Part shown: in pieces, positions 8,359-17,124 of the stretch
How positions within the stretch are numbered: the first letter of the stretch is position 1
Layout of the letters: every line of letters starts with the position of its first letter
Source: Arundinibacter roseus
GTDB taxonomy: Bacteria; Bacteroidota; Bacteroidia; Cytophagales; Spirosomataceae
Direction: 5' to 3'
DNA: 64,000 bases
NCBI RefSeq assembly: GCF_004348825.1
Contig: NZ_SMJU01000002.1
Coordinates: 310,001 to 374,000, forward strand
Notes under the pieces: generated by a model
The model's database searches: none
What the model saw: only the letters and a program-made list of their open reading frames with translations
What the model was told of the DNA's origin: nothing
Program-made: the position numbers and the translations under genes

Positions 8359-9036
8359 ATGCTTCAAAAACTAACAAAGGAAAATTTAATTAAAGAAGCG
8401 CAATTATTTTGTGTTGAGCAGTCAAAATTCCATCATAAAGAATTGTATGGAGTTACAGACGGGAAAGCCGTTGGGACTCTAATTGAACAAAAATTCCAGT
8501 CATATTTAAAATTGAAATATGATGTTACGATTGGTTCTTCTGCAAAAGGTATTGATTTGCCTTCGGAAGATATAATGACTGATATAAAAGTCACTTCAAA
8601 TAAGCAACCTCAGTCATCAAGTCCTTTCAGAGACGCAAAACAAAAAATCTTTGGACTTGGGTATAATCTATTGGTGTTTGTTTACGATAAAATAGACGAC
8701 CCAACAAGTAGAACTTCACAATTAAATTTTGTGAGTTGTTCTTTTGTTTCAAAAGAAAGAACTGCTGATTTTACTACAACAAGTATCTTGAATGAAATGA
8801 AGAGAGTTGGGGCAAATGAATCTGATATAATTGCATTTCTTGAAGGAATAAAGTTGCCTGCTGATGAAATAGCTTTAAAACAAATAGCCGAAATGATTTT
8901 AACTAAAGAAATACTAATTGGATATTTAACAATTTCAAATGCGCTGCAATGGAGATTGCAATATGCCAGAATTAGAGATTTAAAGAATGATATACCTGGT
9001 ATTGATAAAATTATAAGCTATAACAAACCTGACTAA
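8359..9036 (+). CDS. Type II restriction endonuclease (PD-(D/E)XK)
   Basis: 225 residues. A helix with GTLIEQKF (E43) precedes a hairpin with GIDLPSED (D66) and the strand TDIKVTS (D75-I-K77). This spacing fits the E...D...(D/E)xK active site of PD-(D/E)XK endonucleases. The stop overlaps the methyltransferase start (TAATG, 9034-9038), so the two genes form one operon and probably a matched restriction-modification pair. The recognition site is unknown. The gene is far richer in A+T than the flanking genes, with many AAA, ATT and TTA codons, suggesting recent acquisition. A non-RM nuclease role is possible but less likely given the partner. Confidence 0.82.
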   Translation: MLQKLTKENLIKEAQLFCVEQSKFHHKELYGVTDGKAVGTLIEQKFQSYLKLKYDVTIGSSAKGIDLPSEDIMTDIKVTSNKQPQSSSPFRDAKQKIFGLGYNLLVFVYDKIDDPTSRTSQLNFVSCSFVSKERTADFTTTSILNEMKRVGANESDIIAFLEGIKLPADEIALKQIAEMILTKEILIGYLTISNALQWRLQYARIRDLKNDIPGIDKIISYNKPD

Positions 9037-10805
9037 TGAAAGTATTTGAAGCAAATATTACGGATCAGGTTTCATATTTTTTGAATGATACTCTGAAAAA
9101 TACCTTTTCTTTGGAAAAGGCAAATCAAGAAATTTTTGATAGATTTGGAATTAGATTTTTTTTTAATAATGATGAAGAATTAGAAACACTTAAAAAATTA
9201 ATTTCTGACACCTGTATCAGTGTTGAAGAACCCGATAGGGCAGAATTTGGCGACTTTCAAACAAATTTAGATTTAGCTAACAAAATTACCATATACTTAG
9301 CATCAAAAAATATTTCTCCAGAACTTGTAATTGAACCCACTTGCGGAAAAGGGAATTTTATTATTGCTTCCTTAAATAATTTTCCTGATATTAAATATTT
9401 ATACGGTATTGAAATTTATAAACCTTATGTTTGGGAAAGTAAGTTCAATATTATAGATTTCTTCCTTTCAAATCCGCATGTCAATAAACCCGAAATTTTA
9501 ATTGTTCATTGCAATGTTTTTGACTTTGATTTCAAAAAAATAGCCAAGGAGCATTCTATTAACAATATTCTAGTGATTGGTAATCCGCCTTGGGTAACTA
9601 ACTCAAAGTTAGGTAGTTTGAACTCAAAAAATCTCCCTAAAAAAACTAATTTCAAAAATCATAGTGGTTTAGATGCAATGACAGGTAAAGGCAATTTTGA
9701 TATTGCTGAATTTATAACAATGACTATGATTCAAACCTTTCAAAATCTGAAAGGGAATTTATTGTTATTGGTCAAAAACTCCGTAATCAAAAACATTATT
9801 TTTGACCAAAGTAAGAATAAATTTAAAATTTCTTCTATTGAAAAACTTTGTATTGACAGTAAGAAAGAATTTAATGTTTCGGTAGAAGCTGCTTTGTTTT
9901 ATTGTAAACTAAACTCACCCCCAACATTTGAGTGTAGAGAATTCGATTTTTATGAAAATCAAGTTTCAAAAATTAAATTTGGATGGTTAAATGATAAATT
10001 TGTTTCAAATATTGAAACTTATATACATACAAAAGAAATTGATGGCAAATGTCCTTTTGTTTGGCGACAAGGTTTAAAACATGACTGTTCAAGTGTGATG
10101 GAGTTGGATAAAGTAAATGGATATTATGTAAATGGATTGAATGAAGAAGTTAAATTGGAAGAAGGTTTGGTTTATGGTATACTCAAAAGTTCAGATCTTA
10201 AAAATGAGGTAATAAATCATTCAAGAAAATTTACTATTGTTACTCAAAAGAGTATTGGTCAGGATACTAAGTATATTAAAACTGAATATCCAGAAACTTA
10301 TCAGTATCTCAAAGATCATACTTCATATTTTGAAGCAAGAAAATCTAGTATATATATTAATAAACCTTTGTTTTCAATTTTTGGTATTGGCGATTATTCC
10401 TTTAAATCGTACAAGGTTGCTATTTCAGGCCTATATAAAACATTTCATTTTACTCTTATCTTACCACAGGATGATAAACCTGTGATGCTTGACGATACGT
10501 GTTATTTGGTAGGTTTTGATAAAATTGAATATGCCATTTACACTCTGATTTTATTAAATTCAGACTTAACAATGCGATTTTTGCAATCGGTGACTTTCCC
10601 AGATGCTAAAAGAACTTTTACCAAGGATATATTGATGAGAATAGATTTATTGGAATTAGCAAAGCAGATTAGTAAAGCAGAATTACTTACAAAAATTGAA
10701 TTACTAAATATCAAATATAAACTCAATGTTAAACTTGAATTATGGGACAGTTTCATTAAGGAAATGATCCCAAGAAACAGTGGACAAATGGCAATTTTTG
10801 CGTAA
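9036..10805 (+). CDS. N6-adenine DNA methyltransferase of the R-M pair
   Basis: 589 residues. Motif I, the SAM-binding loop, reads EPTCGKGNF (residues 100-108), and the catalytic motif IV is GNPPW (N183-P-P-W186), diagnostic of adenine-N6 MTases. About 380 residues follow that probably hold the target-recognition region, including an FRKF-less segment ending with an ILMRIDLLELA helix. It would methylate the cognate site and protect the host from the upstream endonuclease. Order is R then M with a 1-base overlap, so the MTase needs coupled translation or its own promoter. AT-rich, like its partner. A solitary MTase role is unlikely given the adjacent endonuclease. Confidence 0.88.
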   Translation: MKVFEANITDQVSYFLNDTLKNTFSLEKANQEIFDRFGIRFFFNNDEELETLKKLISDTCISVEEPDRAEFGDFQTNLDLANKITIYLASKNISPELVIEPTCGKGNFIIASLNNFPDIKYLYGIEIYKPYVWESKFNIIDFFLSNPHVNKPEILIVHCNVFDFDFKKIAKEHSINNILVIGNPPWVTNSKLGSLNSKNLPKKTNFKNHSGLDAMTGKGNFDIAEFITMTMIQTFQNLKGNLLLLVKNSVIKNIIFDQSKNKFKISSIEKLCIDSKKEFNVSVEAALFYCKLNSPPTFECREFDFYENQVSKIKFGWLNDKFVSNIETYIHTKEIDGKCPFVWRQGLKHDCSSVMELDKVNGYYVNGLNEEVKLEEGLVYGILKSSDLKNEVINHSRKFTIVTQKSIGQDTKYIKTEYPETYQYLKDHTSYFEARKSSIYINKPLFSIFGIGDYSFKSYKVAISGLYKTFHFTLILPQDDKPVMLDDTCYLVGFDKIEYAIYTLILLNSDLTMRFLQSVTFPDAKRTFTKDILMRIDLLELAKQISKAELLTKIELLNIKYKLNVKLELWDSFIKEMIPRNSGQMAIFA

Positions 10806-10880
10806 ATTGAATGGACGATATGAGCTTTTAGGTAGCGAAATAGAACTATTTCAACGTTTATTTAGGTAAACAGGAAGTTC

Positions 10881-11894
10881 TCATTCCCTCGCCAAACTCT
10901 CCCTCAAAACATCCAAAAACTGACTTTCTTTAATCTCCACAGCACAGCGAAAATGCCCTTCGGGGCACGCCCGGTGGCCGTGCAAACCACAAGGGCGGCA
11001 GGGCAAAGAGTCGGTGATTTCAAGGACCCGCGAATTTTCTGACAGCGGGCCAAAACCAAAGTCCGGAATCGTGGAGCAGTACACTGCACAAACGGGAGCA
11101 TTCAGGGCAGAAGCCATGTGCATCGGGGCTGAGTCATTTACAAAATTCATTTGCGCAGTTTTCATCAGCGCTGCTGATTCCAGAAACGACAATCTCCCGC
11201 AGAGATTTTCGCTTCGCCCGGTACGATGGGCTTTTTTCAAAATGTCTTCACCCAGGGTTTTGTCATCCGGACTTCCAAGAATGTATATAGCCACGGAGTC
11301 GGGAACGGAGCGCAGCCACGCAGCCCATTTGTCGGCGGGGTATTGCTTGGTAAACCACACCGAAGCGGGCGCTACACAAATGTAAGGTTGCTGTTGAAAG
11401 CCTTTTATTTTTTCAAAATCAGCAGGTGTAGGGTAGAGCCGCGGGCGCAGGACCGGAGTCTGTACCAGAAATTCTATGAGGGAATGATTGCGGGAGGTTT
11501 CGTGTAAACCCGATTCCAGATCATGAGTTGCTGTTGCCGTAAAGGCAAAGGATAATGGGTTTTTATCAAAACCAATTCTGTTTTTTGCACCCGAAAAAGC
11601 CGTTAAAAATCCAGTGGATGCAAAGCGCTGCACAGTAATGACGTGCTCGTAGCGCTGTTTCCGAATGAAGAGCAGCAGCTTCCAAAGGCCCCGATACCGA
11701 TCTTTTTTTTTGTCCCATACCAAAACTTGATTCAAAAAAGGATGCTTTGTAAAAAGTCCTTCGTGGCCTTTGCGAACCAGAAAATCGAGTTGAGCGTCAG
11801 GAAATGCCTGATGAAGATTTTCCAAAAGGGCCGTAGCCAGGATTGCATCGCCCAAGAAGGCCGTTTGAATAACTAGAATACGAGATGGCATCAT
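10881..11894 (-). CDS. Glycosyltransferase family 9 (heptosyltransferase-like)
   Basis: 337 residues from ATG 11894 (MMPSRILVIQTAFLGDAILA); the frame extends upstream to 12086 but that part overlaps the M16 gene and lacks homology. The GT9 pattern is clear: N-terminal 'RILVIQtaflGDai..tp.l..L...fP.a.ld.lv', the donor-site region ICVAPASVWFTKQYPADKWA, and NDSAPMHMASALNAPVCAVY (ADP-heptose binding). Such enzymes add heptose or related sugars to the lipopolysaccharide core at the inner face of the inner membrane. It is divergent from the M16 peptidase gene, starts being 82 bases apart. Confidence 0.9.
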   Translation of the reverse strand: MMPSRILVIQTAFLGDAILATALLENLHQAFPDAQLDFLVRKGHEGLFTKHPFLNQVLVWDKKKDRYRGLWKLLLFIRKQRYEHVITVQRFASTGFLTAFSGAKNRIGFDKNPLSFAFTATATHDLESGLHETSRNHSLIEFLVQTPVLRPRLYPTPADFEKIKGFQQQPYICVAPASVWFTKQYPADKWAAWLRSVPDSVAIYILGSPDDKTLGEDILKKAHRTGRSENLCGRLSFLESAALMKTAQMNFVNDSAPMHMASALNAPVCAVYCSTIPDFGFGPLSENSRVLEITDSLPCRPCGLHGHRACPEGHFRCAVEIKESQFLDVLRESLARE

Positions 11895-11976
11895 GTGAAA
11901 AACAGTATCCGGCAAAAATCCGTAATTTTGTACACACCACCGAAAATTATCGGGAAGGTTTTTGTGTTTGAAAAGA

Positions 11977-13278
11977 ATGAAGAGAAATAATAGCCGTAAA
12001 CGTTTGCCCAGTGGCCAGGCCCTTTCTACGGTTCTGGAAGAATACCATTTACATACGCTTTCCAACGGAATTCGGGTAGCGCACAAGCAAGTGCCTCATA
12101 CTCAGATTGCCCATTGCGGAATTATGCTTGATATTGGCAGCCGCGACGAATCGCCGGAACAGCAGGGCCTTGCGCACTTTTGGGAGCACATGGCTTTTAA
12201 AGGAACCGAAAAGCGGCGTTCGCACCATATCATCAACCGCCTCGAAATTGTGGGAGGAGAGCTAAACGCCTATACAACCAAAGAAAAAATTTGTTTTCAT
12301 GCCTCGGTGCTTGACGAGCATTTTGAAAAAGCGCTGGAACTACTCACGGATATATCTTTCCATTCCGTTTTTCCGGAAAAACAAATTGAGCGCGAGCGAA
12401 ACGTGATTCTGGAAGAAATGTCGATGTACTACGACTCGCCGGAAGATGCCATTCAGGATGATTTTGATACCCTGATTTTTCCTGAGCATTCGCTTGGGTA
12501 TAATATTCTGGGCACTACTGAAACCGTCAAACGTTTCACGCGTGAAGACCTCCGGGCGTTTATTCTGGAACACCTGGATACCGAACATATTATCGTTTCG
12601 TCGGTGAGTCGGTTGCCTTTTGCAAAAGTTGTAAGGCTGGCCGAAAAGCATCTTAGCCATATAGAGTTCAAGAAAACATCGGGATTGCGGGTTGCTCCCA
12701 GGCTTTATATTCCAACTCAGGAAGTGGTTAAACGCTCTCTGACGCAGGCCCAGTGCGCTATGGGTGCGCCTGCCTATGCCCTAAATGACGACCGTCGACT
12801 GCCATTTTTTATGCTCGTGAACCTGCTCGGCGGGCCCGGCATGAACTCCCGATTCAACATGGCTCTGCGCGAACGCTTCGGTTTTGTGTACGCCATTGAG
12901 GCCAATTATACGGCTTATCTGGATACGGGTTTTATGGGTATTTTCTTTGGAACTGAACAAAAACAGCTGGAACGAAGCATTTATCTGATCCACAAAGAAC
13001 TCAAACGACTTCGCGAACAACCGCTGTCTACCATGCAATTGCACCACACCAAGGTACAGCTGATGGGACAAATGGCGATGTCGGAAGAAAGTAACCTGAG
13101 TTTTATGCTGATGATGGCCAAGAGCCTGCTTGATACCGGACGCGTGGATACTTTACCCGAAATTTTCTCCGAAATTCAACACGTTTCGGCAGTGCAGTTA
13201 CAGGAACTTGCACGGGACATGTTCGACGAAAGTAAGTTTAGCTACCTGACGTTCCTGCCGGAAGATTCAGCCGAATAA
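11977..13278 (+). CDS. M16 family zinc metallopeptidase (pitrilysin/processing peptidase type)
   Basis: 433 residues from ATG 11977; a TTG codon five codons earlier is less likely. The inverted zinc motif HxxEH is H67-F-W-E70-H71, followed by the downstream glutamate region ERNVILEEMSMYYD. The C-terminal half carries the R/Y substrate-binding motif region (NSRFNMALRERFGFVYAIEANY), as in M16B proteins. No signal peptide is visible, so it is probably cytoplasmic and degrades peptides. It lies directly before a strong bidirectional terminator. Confidence 0.93.
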   Translation: MKRNNSRKRLPSGQALSTVLEEYHLHTLSNGIRVAHKQVPHTQIAHCGIMLDIGSRDESPEQQGLAHFWEHMAFKGTEKRRSHHIINRLEIVGGELNAYTTKEKICFHASVLDEHFEKALELLTDISFHSVFPEKQIERERNVILEEMSMYYDSPEDAIQDDFDTLIFPEHSLGYNILGTTETVKRFTREDLRAFILEHLDTEHIIVSSVSRLPFAKVVRLAEKHLSHIEFKKTSGLRVAPRLYIPTQEVVKRSLTQAQCAMGAPAYALNDDRRLPFFMLVNLLGGPGMNSRFNMALRERFGFVYAIEANYTAYLDTGFMGIFFGTEQKQLERSIYLIHKELKRLREQPLSTMQLHHTKVQLMGQMAMSEESNLSFMLMMAKSLLDTGRVDTLPEIFSEIQHVSAVQLQELARDMFDESKFSYLTFLPEDSAE

Positions 13279-13288
13279 ATGAATTAGT

Positions 13289-13336
13289 AACCAAACAAGA
13301 AAAGGCAACCCGAGGGCTGCCTTTTCTTGTTTGGTT
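13289..13336. terminator. Bidirectional terminator between the M16 gene and the cytochrome c gene
   Basis: A long stem of about 20 bp (13289 to 13336, starting AACCAAACAAGAAAAGGCA) has a CCC/GGG tip. It is T-rich on both strands and serves two convergent genes. Confidence 0.9.
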
Positions 13337-13350
13337 AAGCACAAAAACGA

Positions 13351-13698
13351 TTATTTTTTCGCTGCTTTGGGTGCAAGAGAATTAATGTACGCTGCCAGTT
13401 TCAGGGCGTCAGGCTTAGGCACCTGCGTCATAGGTGCCATCGGTGGATATCCGGGCCAATTGGCAGGTACAGGCTTGTATATCAACTCTACAATTTTTTC
13501 ATTCGTATATTTTTTCTTGGCAACATCGGTGTAGGCGGGTCCCACAAGGCGGGCGTCTACCCGGTGGCAAGCGCTACAGGTATACTTATTCATGAGAGTC
13601 GTAATTTCTTCCGGCACTTTAACCTGGGCATTGGCAGAGCTGATTCCCATCACGGTGGCAACGGCAGTTGCCCACAACAATCCGATGTTCTTCTTCAT
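13351..13698 (-). CDS. Small periplasmic c-type cytochrome
   Basis: 115 residues from ATG 13698. A Sec signal peptide (MKKNIGLLWATAVATVMGIS, cleavage near ANA-Q25) is followed by one haem site C41-S-A-C44-H45, the motif RLVGPAYTDVAKK, and a candidate axial methionine in YPPMAPMTQV. This is the class I cytochrome c fold (cytochrome c551/c552-like), a soluble periplasmic electron carrier. The longer frame reaching 13857 overlaps the nuclease gene and lacks homology, so it is not used. It lies downstream of, and on the same strand as, the VRR-NUC gene, 82 bases away. Confidence 0.92.
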   Translation of the reverse strand: MKKNIGLLWATAVATVMGISSANAQVKVPEEITTLMNKYTCSACHRVDARLVGPAYTDVAKKKYTNEKIVELIYKPVPANWPGYPPMAPMTQVPKPDALKLAAYINSLAPKAAKK

Positions 13699-13780
13699 TT
13701 TTTTGTTCAAGTAATTAAAAAGTAAGGAACTGTAAATTTTTGGAAAACAAAAGTACACAAGGAGTATCAGGAACGGAATT

Positions 13781-15484
13781 TTATTCGGAAGTTTTTTCCT
13801 CCATTTCCGGAATCCAGTCAACCCGCAATACTTTACTTCTAACGTTAATTTGTTCAAAAAAGTGTAGCCAGTTTAGCTGCTGCGACGACAGGTGATCCGT
13901 GGGCGATTTTACTTCTACCAGACTATAAAAATCATCTTTCCAAACCAAAAGGTCAGGAAAACCACGGGTGTTTTCGCGCAGATTCAGCGCCATCTCCATC
14001 AAGATCAGGTGTAATTGTTCTGGTTTTATATAACTGGTAAGCACAAGCACCGCTTCGAGCAACCCTTCGTACCAGGCCACGAGCACGTTGGTGGTGCCGA
14101 GTTTGTCGAGGTAAGTCTTTACTATCAGGCTTTCAAATGCTTCCGCAGAGCTCAGTTCGACCAATCGTTGACGGAGTAATTTTTCACGTTTTGTAAAAAA
14201 ATCAGGTAGAAAAAAATCAGACGGAACGCGCTGCAGCGGGTGATGAATCGCCCGAACGTTGGTATCATAAATAATATCCCAGAACACCAGCCCAAACAGC
14301 GCGCGCCAGGGTTCATTTTCACTAAAAATAGCTGCATAGCCCTGTTCCAGATAGTAATCAATCACGCCTTTTTCTACCTGATGCCGATATGAAACCGCAA
14401 TTTCGACGGCATCAGCCGCTTTGAGGGCAAGCGTCGTTTGACGAATGACCCGCTTCTTTTTATTCACTATTTTTTCACGATAATCCAGCCCCAAAAAACG
14501 CTCGTCGGCATTTTGCGGACTTTGGATCATTTCGTCACAAAGGGCGAGTGCTTCTTCCAGTTCGCCAATGCGATGCAGCAGGCGCGCCCGGCGCTCGCGC
14601 GAAGGTGCGTCAGAGGTAAGCTGATACACGGTGAGCGCCTGTTCGGGCATTTTTTTACGTTCGAGCCACGCACCAATGCGCAGCACAAGGCGGCGGTAAG
14701 AAGGAAGCGCCACCTCGCTCAGCTCGCCCACAAGTCCGCCCTGCCAGTTCATGAACCAATCGTAGATTTCTTCCGGAGGTACTTCTTCTTTCAGTTCATA
14801 AAAAGTTTCAGCCGTGAGCGAAAGCATGAGCCGATCTTCTACGTCCTTGCGGGTTTCGAAACGTACCGAAAAATTTTCTTCCTGAAACGATTGATACCTC
14901 ACATAGCCCAAATCGCGCACCACAAACTCCGTCATGCCGTCGTGGCGATTGCCAAAAAACAAAAATTTCATCATCATGACTTCTACTTCGTAACAGACCT
15001 TTATGACGGGTTCGCCGCTTTGCATCGCCGTTAAAAGTTCTTCAAACGAAAATTCGTGCAATAGCCACCGTACGAGATCAGGCTTACGAATATTTTTGGG
15101 TGGAGGAACGGCAGGCATCAGTACCTGCGAAAGTAAAAGCAACTCAGGCTTGCTGAACAGGTCAATTACTTCTCCGGCGCGTGGCGCGTGTTGTTCACTC
15201 AGGTTTTCGGCAAAGCCCTGCGTCAGGAGTTCGGTCAGACTAGCCGGAATATCGCTTAGTTCGGCGTAGGAAAGGGAATTTACCTTAAAAAAAGCGCCCC
15301 GCCGATTACTAAACCGCACAAACAAACATTGAGCATCCTCGGAAAGCCGATCAAACATATCCAGAAAATCAAGCTCCGGTGGAGTTAGCAGCGGCAGGTA
15401 AAGTTTCCGGACGAAGTCGAGTACGTACCGAAAATTTTCCAGATAATATTTTGGTGGTAATTCGGGACGAGTGGTTTCGGACAT
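13781..15484 (-). CDS. VRR-NUC domain nuclease (FAN1-like)
   Basis: 567 residues. The C-terminus holds the VRR-NUC fold: RGFPDLLVWKDDF (D511) and LVEVKSPTDHLSSQQLNWL (E524-V-K526), the PD-(D/E)XK active site typical of FAN1. The upstream region looks alpha-helical, and 'YEGLLEAVLVLTSYIKPEQL' precedes the nuclease core as in bacterial FAN1 homologues. Eukaryotic FAN1 cuts 5' flaps in interstrand crosslink repair, and bacterial homologues such as the Pseudomonas protein act on similar flaps. A repair role here is inference. It reads toward the cytochrome gene, which is probably unrelated. Confidence 0.9.
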   Translation of the reverse strand: MSETTRPELPPKYYLENFRYVLDFVRKLYLPLLTPPELDFLDMFDRLSEDAQCLFVRFSNRRGAFFKVNSLSYAELSDIPASLTELLTQGFAENLSEQHAPRAGEVIDLFSKPELLLLSQVLMPAVPPPKNIRKPDLVRWLLHEFSFEELLTAMQSGEPVIKVCYEVEVMMMKFLFFGNRHDGMTEFVVRDLGYVRYQSFQEENFSVRFETRKDVEDRLMLSLTAETFYELKEEVPPEEIYDWFMNWQGGLVGELSEVALPSYRRLVLRIGAWLERKKMPEQALTVYQLTSDAPSRERRARLLHRIGELEEALALCDEMIQSPQNADERFLGLDYREKIVNKKKRVIRQTTLALKAADAVEIAVSYRHQVEKGVIDYYLEQGYAAIFSENEPWRALFGLVFWDIIYDTNVRAIHHPLQRVPSDFFLPDFFTKREKLLRQRLVELSSAEAFESLIVKTYLDKLGTTNVLVAWYEGLLEAVLVLTSYIKPEQLHLILMEMALNLRENTRGFPDLLVWKDDFYSLVEVKSPTDHLSSQQLNWLHFFEQINVRSKVLRVDWIPEMEEKTSE

Positions 15485-15723
15485 GAAAAAAGTTTTATGA
15501 AAAAAGCCAAAGAAATCTCACGCCTATTTAATCAGGCATTTTGAGAGTTTCTTTATAAAGTACAACATCGGGAGTAGTCTTTGAAAAAACCATTACAAAG
15601 ACTAATGAGTTTCATAATAATAATCAATCATACAAATAGAAAAATTAAATGTAAAAATTGTACTATTTTGATCTAAAATGCCAATATACTATTGATTATC
15701 TAGTATTTTGTTAAGAATTGGAT

Positions 15724-15731
15724 TACATTTG
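15724..15731 (+). promoter_or_regulatory. Candidate -7 promoter element of pgk
   Basis: TACATTTG fits TAnnTTTG and lies 30 bases before the pgk start. A good -33 TTTG at the expected spacing is not obvious. The rest of 15485-15760 is AT-rich, without genes or clear hairpins. Confidence 0.4.
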
Positions 15732-15760
15732 TTTTCAGCTAAAAAAATCTTAAATACCTT

Positions 15761-16951
15761 ATGAAGACACTAGATACGTATGATTTTTCCGGGAAAAAAG
15801 CCCTGGTTCGTGTTGATTTTAATGTACCTCTAAACGAGAAGTTTGAAATTACGGACGATACGCGCATCAAGGCCACGATCCCCACGATTACAAAAATACT
15901 TACTAGTGGAGGAGCTTGTATACTGATGTCTCATTTGGGACGGCCAAAAGATGGCCCCACCGAAAAATATTCGCTGAAACATCTTGTAAATCCTCTTTCC
16001 CTGATTTTTGGTCGGCCAGTAAAATTTGCTTCTGATTGCATCGGCGAGCAAGCCACTGAGCTGGCAGCAAGCCTGCAACCGGGTGAAATTTTGCTCCTCG
16101 AAAACCTGCGTTTTTATAAAGAAGAAGAAAAAGGAAACGTAGAATTTGCTGAAAAACTTTCCAAATTGGGCGATGTGTGGGTAATGGACGCCTTCGGCAC
16201 TGCTCACCGGGCACATGCTTCCACAGCCATCATCGGTCAGTTTTTTACGGATAAAGTATGTGGTTATGTGATGCAGGCAGAAATCGACAACGCACAGCGC
16301 CTGCTCGAACATGCCGAACGTCCGTTTACAGCTATCATGGGAGGAGCCAAAATTTCGGACAAAATGCTCATCATCGAGCGACTGCTCGATACGGTCGATA
16401 ATCTCATCATCGGCGGCGGCATGTCCTATACATTTTCAAAAGCGCAGGGTGGCCAAATCGGAAAATCTTTGCTGGAAGCCGACAAGCAGGAACTGACGCT
16501 CGAACTGATCGAAAAAGCCAAAAGCAAAGGTGTAAACCTGATTTTGCCCGTTGATACCGTCATTGCTGATGATTTCAGCAACGACGCTGCCCGCCAAACG
16601 GTTAAGGCCGGACAAATTCCGGACGGTTGGGAAGGACTTGACATTGGTCCCGAAACTGTCGCTTTGTTCTCCGATATCGTTTCTAAATCCAAAACCATTT
16701 TGTGGAATGGGCCAATGGGTGTTTTTGAATTCCCGAACTTTGCCATCGGTACAGATGCCATTGCGAAAGTAGTAGTGAAAGCCACCGAAGAAAACGATGC
16801 CTTCTCGCTCATTGGCGGTGGCGACTCGGCCTCAGCGGTAAATAATGCAGGCTACGGCGACCGCGTCAGCTACGTGTCAACCGGCGGCGGTGCTTTGCTG
16901 GAATACATGGAAGGTAAAATTTTGCCCGGAGTAGCTGCTCTTGACGCATAG
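15761..16951 (+). CDS. pgk: Phosphoglycerate kinase
   Basis: 396 residues, the standard bacterial length. It catalyses 1,3-bisphosphoglycerate + ADP to 3-phosphoglycerate + ATP in cytoplasmic glycolysis. The signature [12 protein letters not shown] is at residues 12-23, the substrate-binding basic patch includes SHLGRPK and [11 protein letters not shown], and the nucleotide-binding C-terminal domain carries [11 protein letters not shown] and the glycine-rich [12 protein letters not shown] single gene, with its own terminator. Confidence 0.98.
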   Translation: MKTLDTYDFSGKKALVRVDFNVPLNEKFEITDDTRIKATIPTITKILTSGGACILMSHLGRPKDGPTEKYSLKHLVNPLSLIFGRPVKFASDCIGEQATELAASLQPGEILLLENLRFYKEEEKGNVEFAEKLSKLGDVWVMDAFGTAHRAHASTAIIGQFFTDKVCGYVMQAEIDNAQRLLEHAERPFTAIMGGAKISDKMLIIERLLDTVDNLIIGGGMSYTFSKAQGGQIGKSLLEADKQELTLELIEKAKSKGVNLILPVDTVIADDFSNDAARQTVKAGQIPDGWEGLDIGPETVALFSDIVSKSKTILWNGPMGVFEFPNFAIGTDAIAKVVVKATEENDAFSLIGGGDSASAVNNAGYGDRVSYVSTGGGALLEYMEGKILPGVAALDA

Positions 16952-16990
16952 AATTTTATGTAAGAAAAAAGAAAAAAGATATAAGAATTG

Positions 16991-17030
16991 AAAAAGGTGG
17001 AAGGCTCAAATGAGTTTTTCACCTTTTTTT
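16991..17030 (+). terminator. Terminator after pgk
   Basis: Stem AAAAAGGTG (16991-16999) with CACCTTTTT (17020-17028) and an inner CTCA/TGAG pair, followed by a T tract. Confidence 0.75.
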
Positions 17031-17043
17031 TGTCCCTGAAAAA

Positions 17044-17071
17044 CAAAAAACCCACCCCTCAATGAGGGATG
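17044..17071 (-). terminator. Terminator after the TonB-type receptor
   Basis: On the minus strand a hairpin with arms CCATCCCTCA and TGAGGGGTGG is followed by a run of T (17050 downwards). It ends the receptor gene 54 bases after its stop. Confidence 0.7.
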
Positions 17072-17124
17072 GATTTCCACTTTCTTAACCTAAACTAATC
17101 GTATAAGAATTAGCGTCCTGAATT

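Noticed and set aside
10837-10852. GAAATAG/CTATTTC dyad after the methyltransferase gene
   Set aside because: The loop is only two to four bases and there is no T tract; too weak to call a terminator.
8000-10880. Direct repeats or an integrase marking the R-M island ends
   Set aside because: I compared the flanks by eye and found no matching repeat and no recombinase gene, so no attachment site is claimed.
14438-15034. 198-codon plus-strand frame
   Set aside because: Antisense to the VRR-NUC nuclease gene; low-complexity and without domain features.
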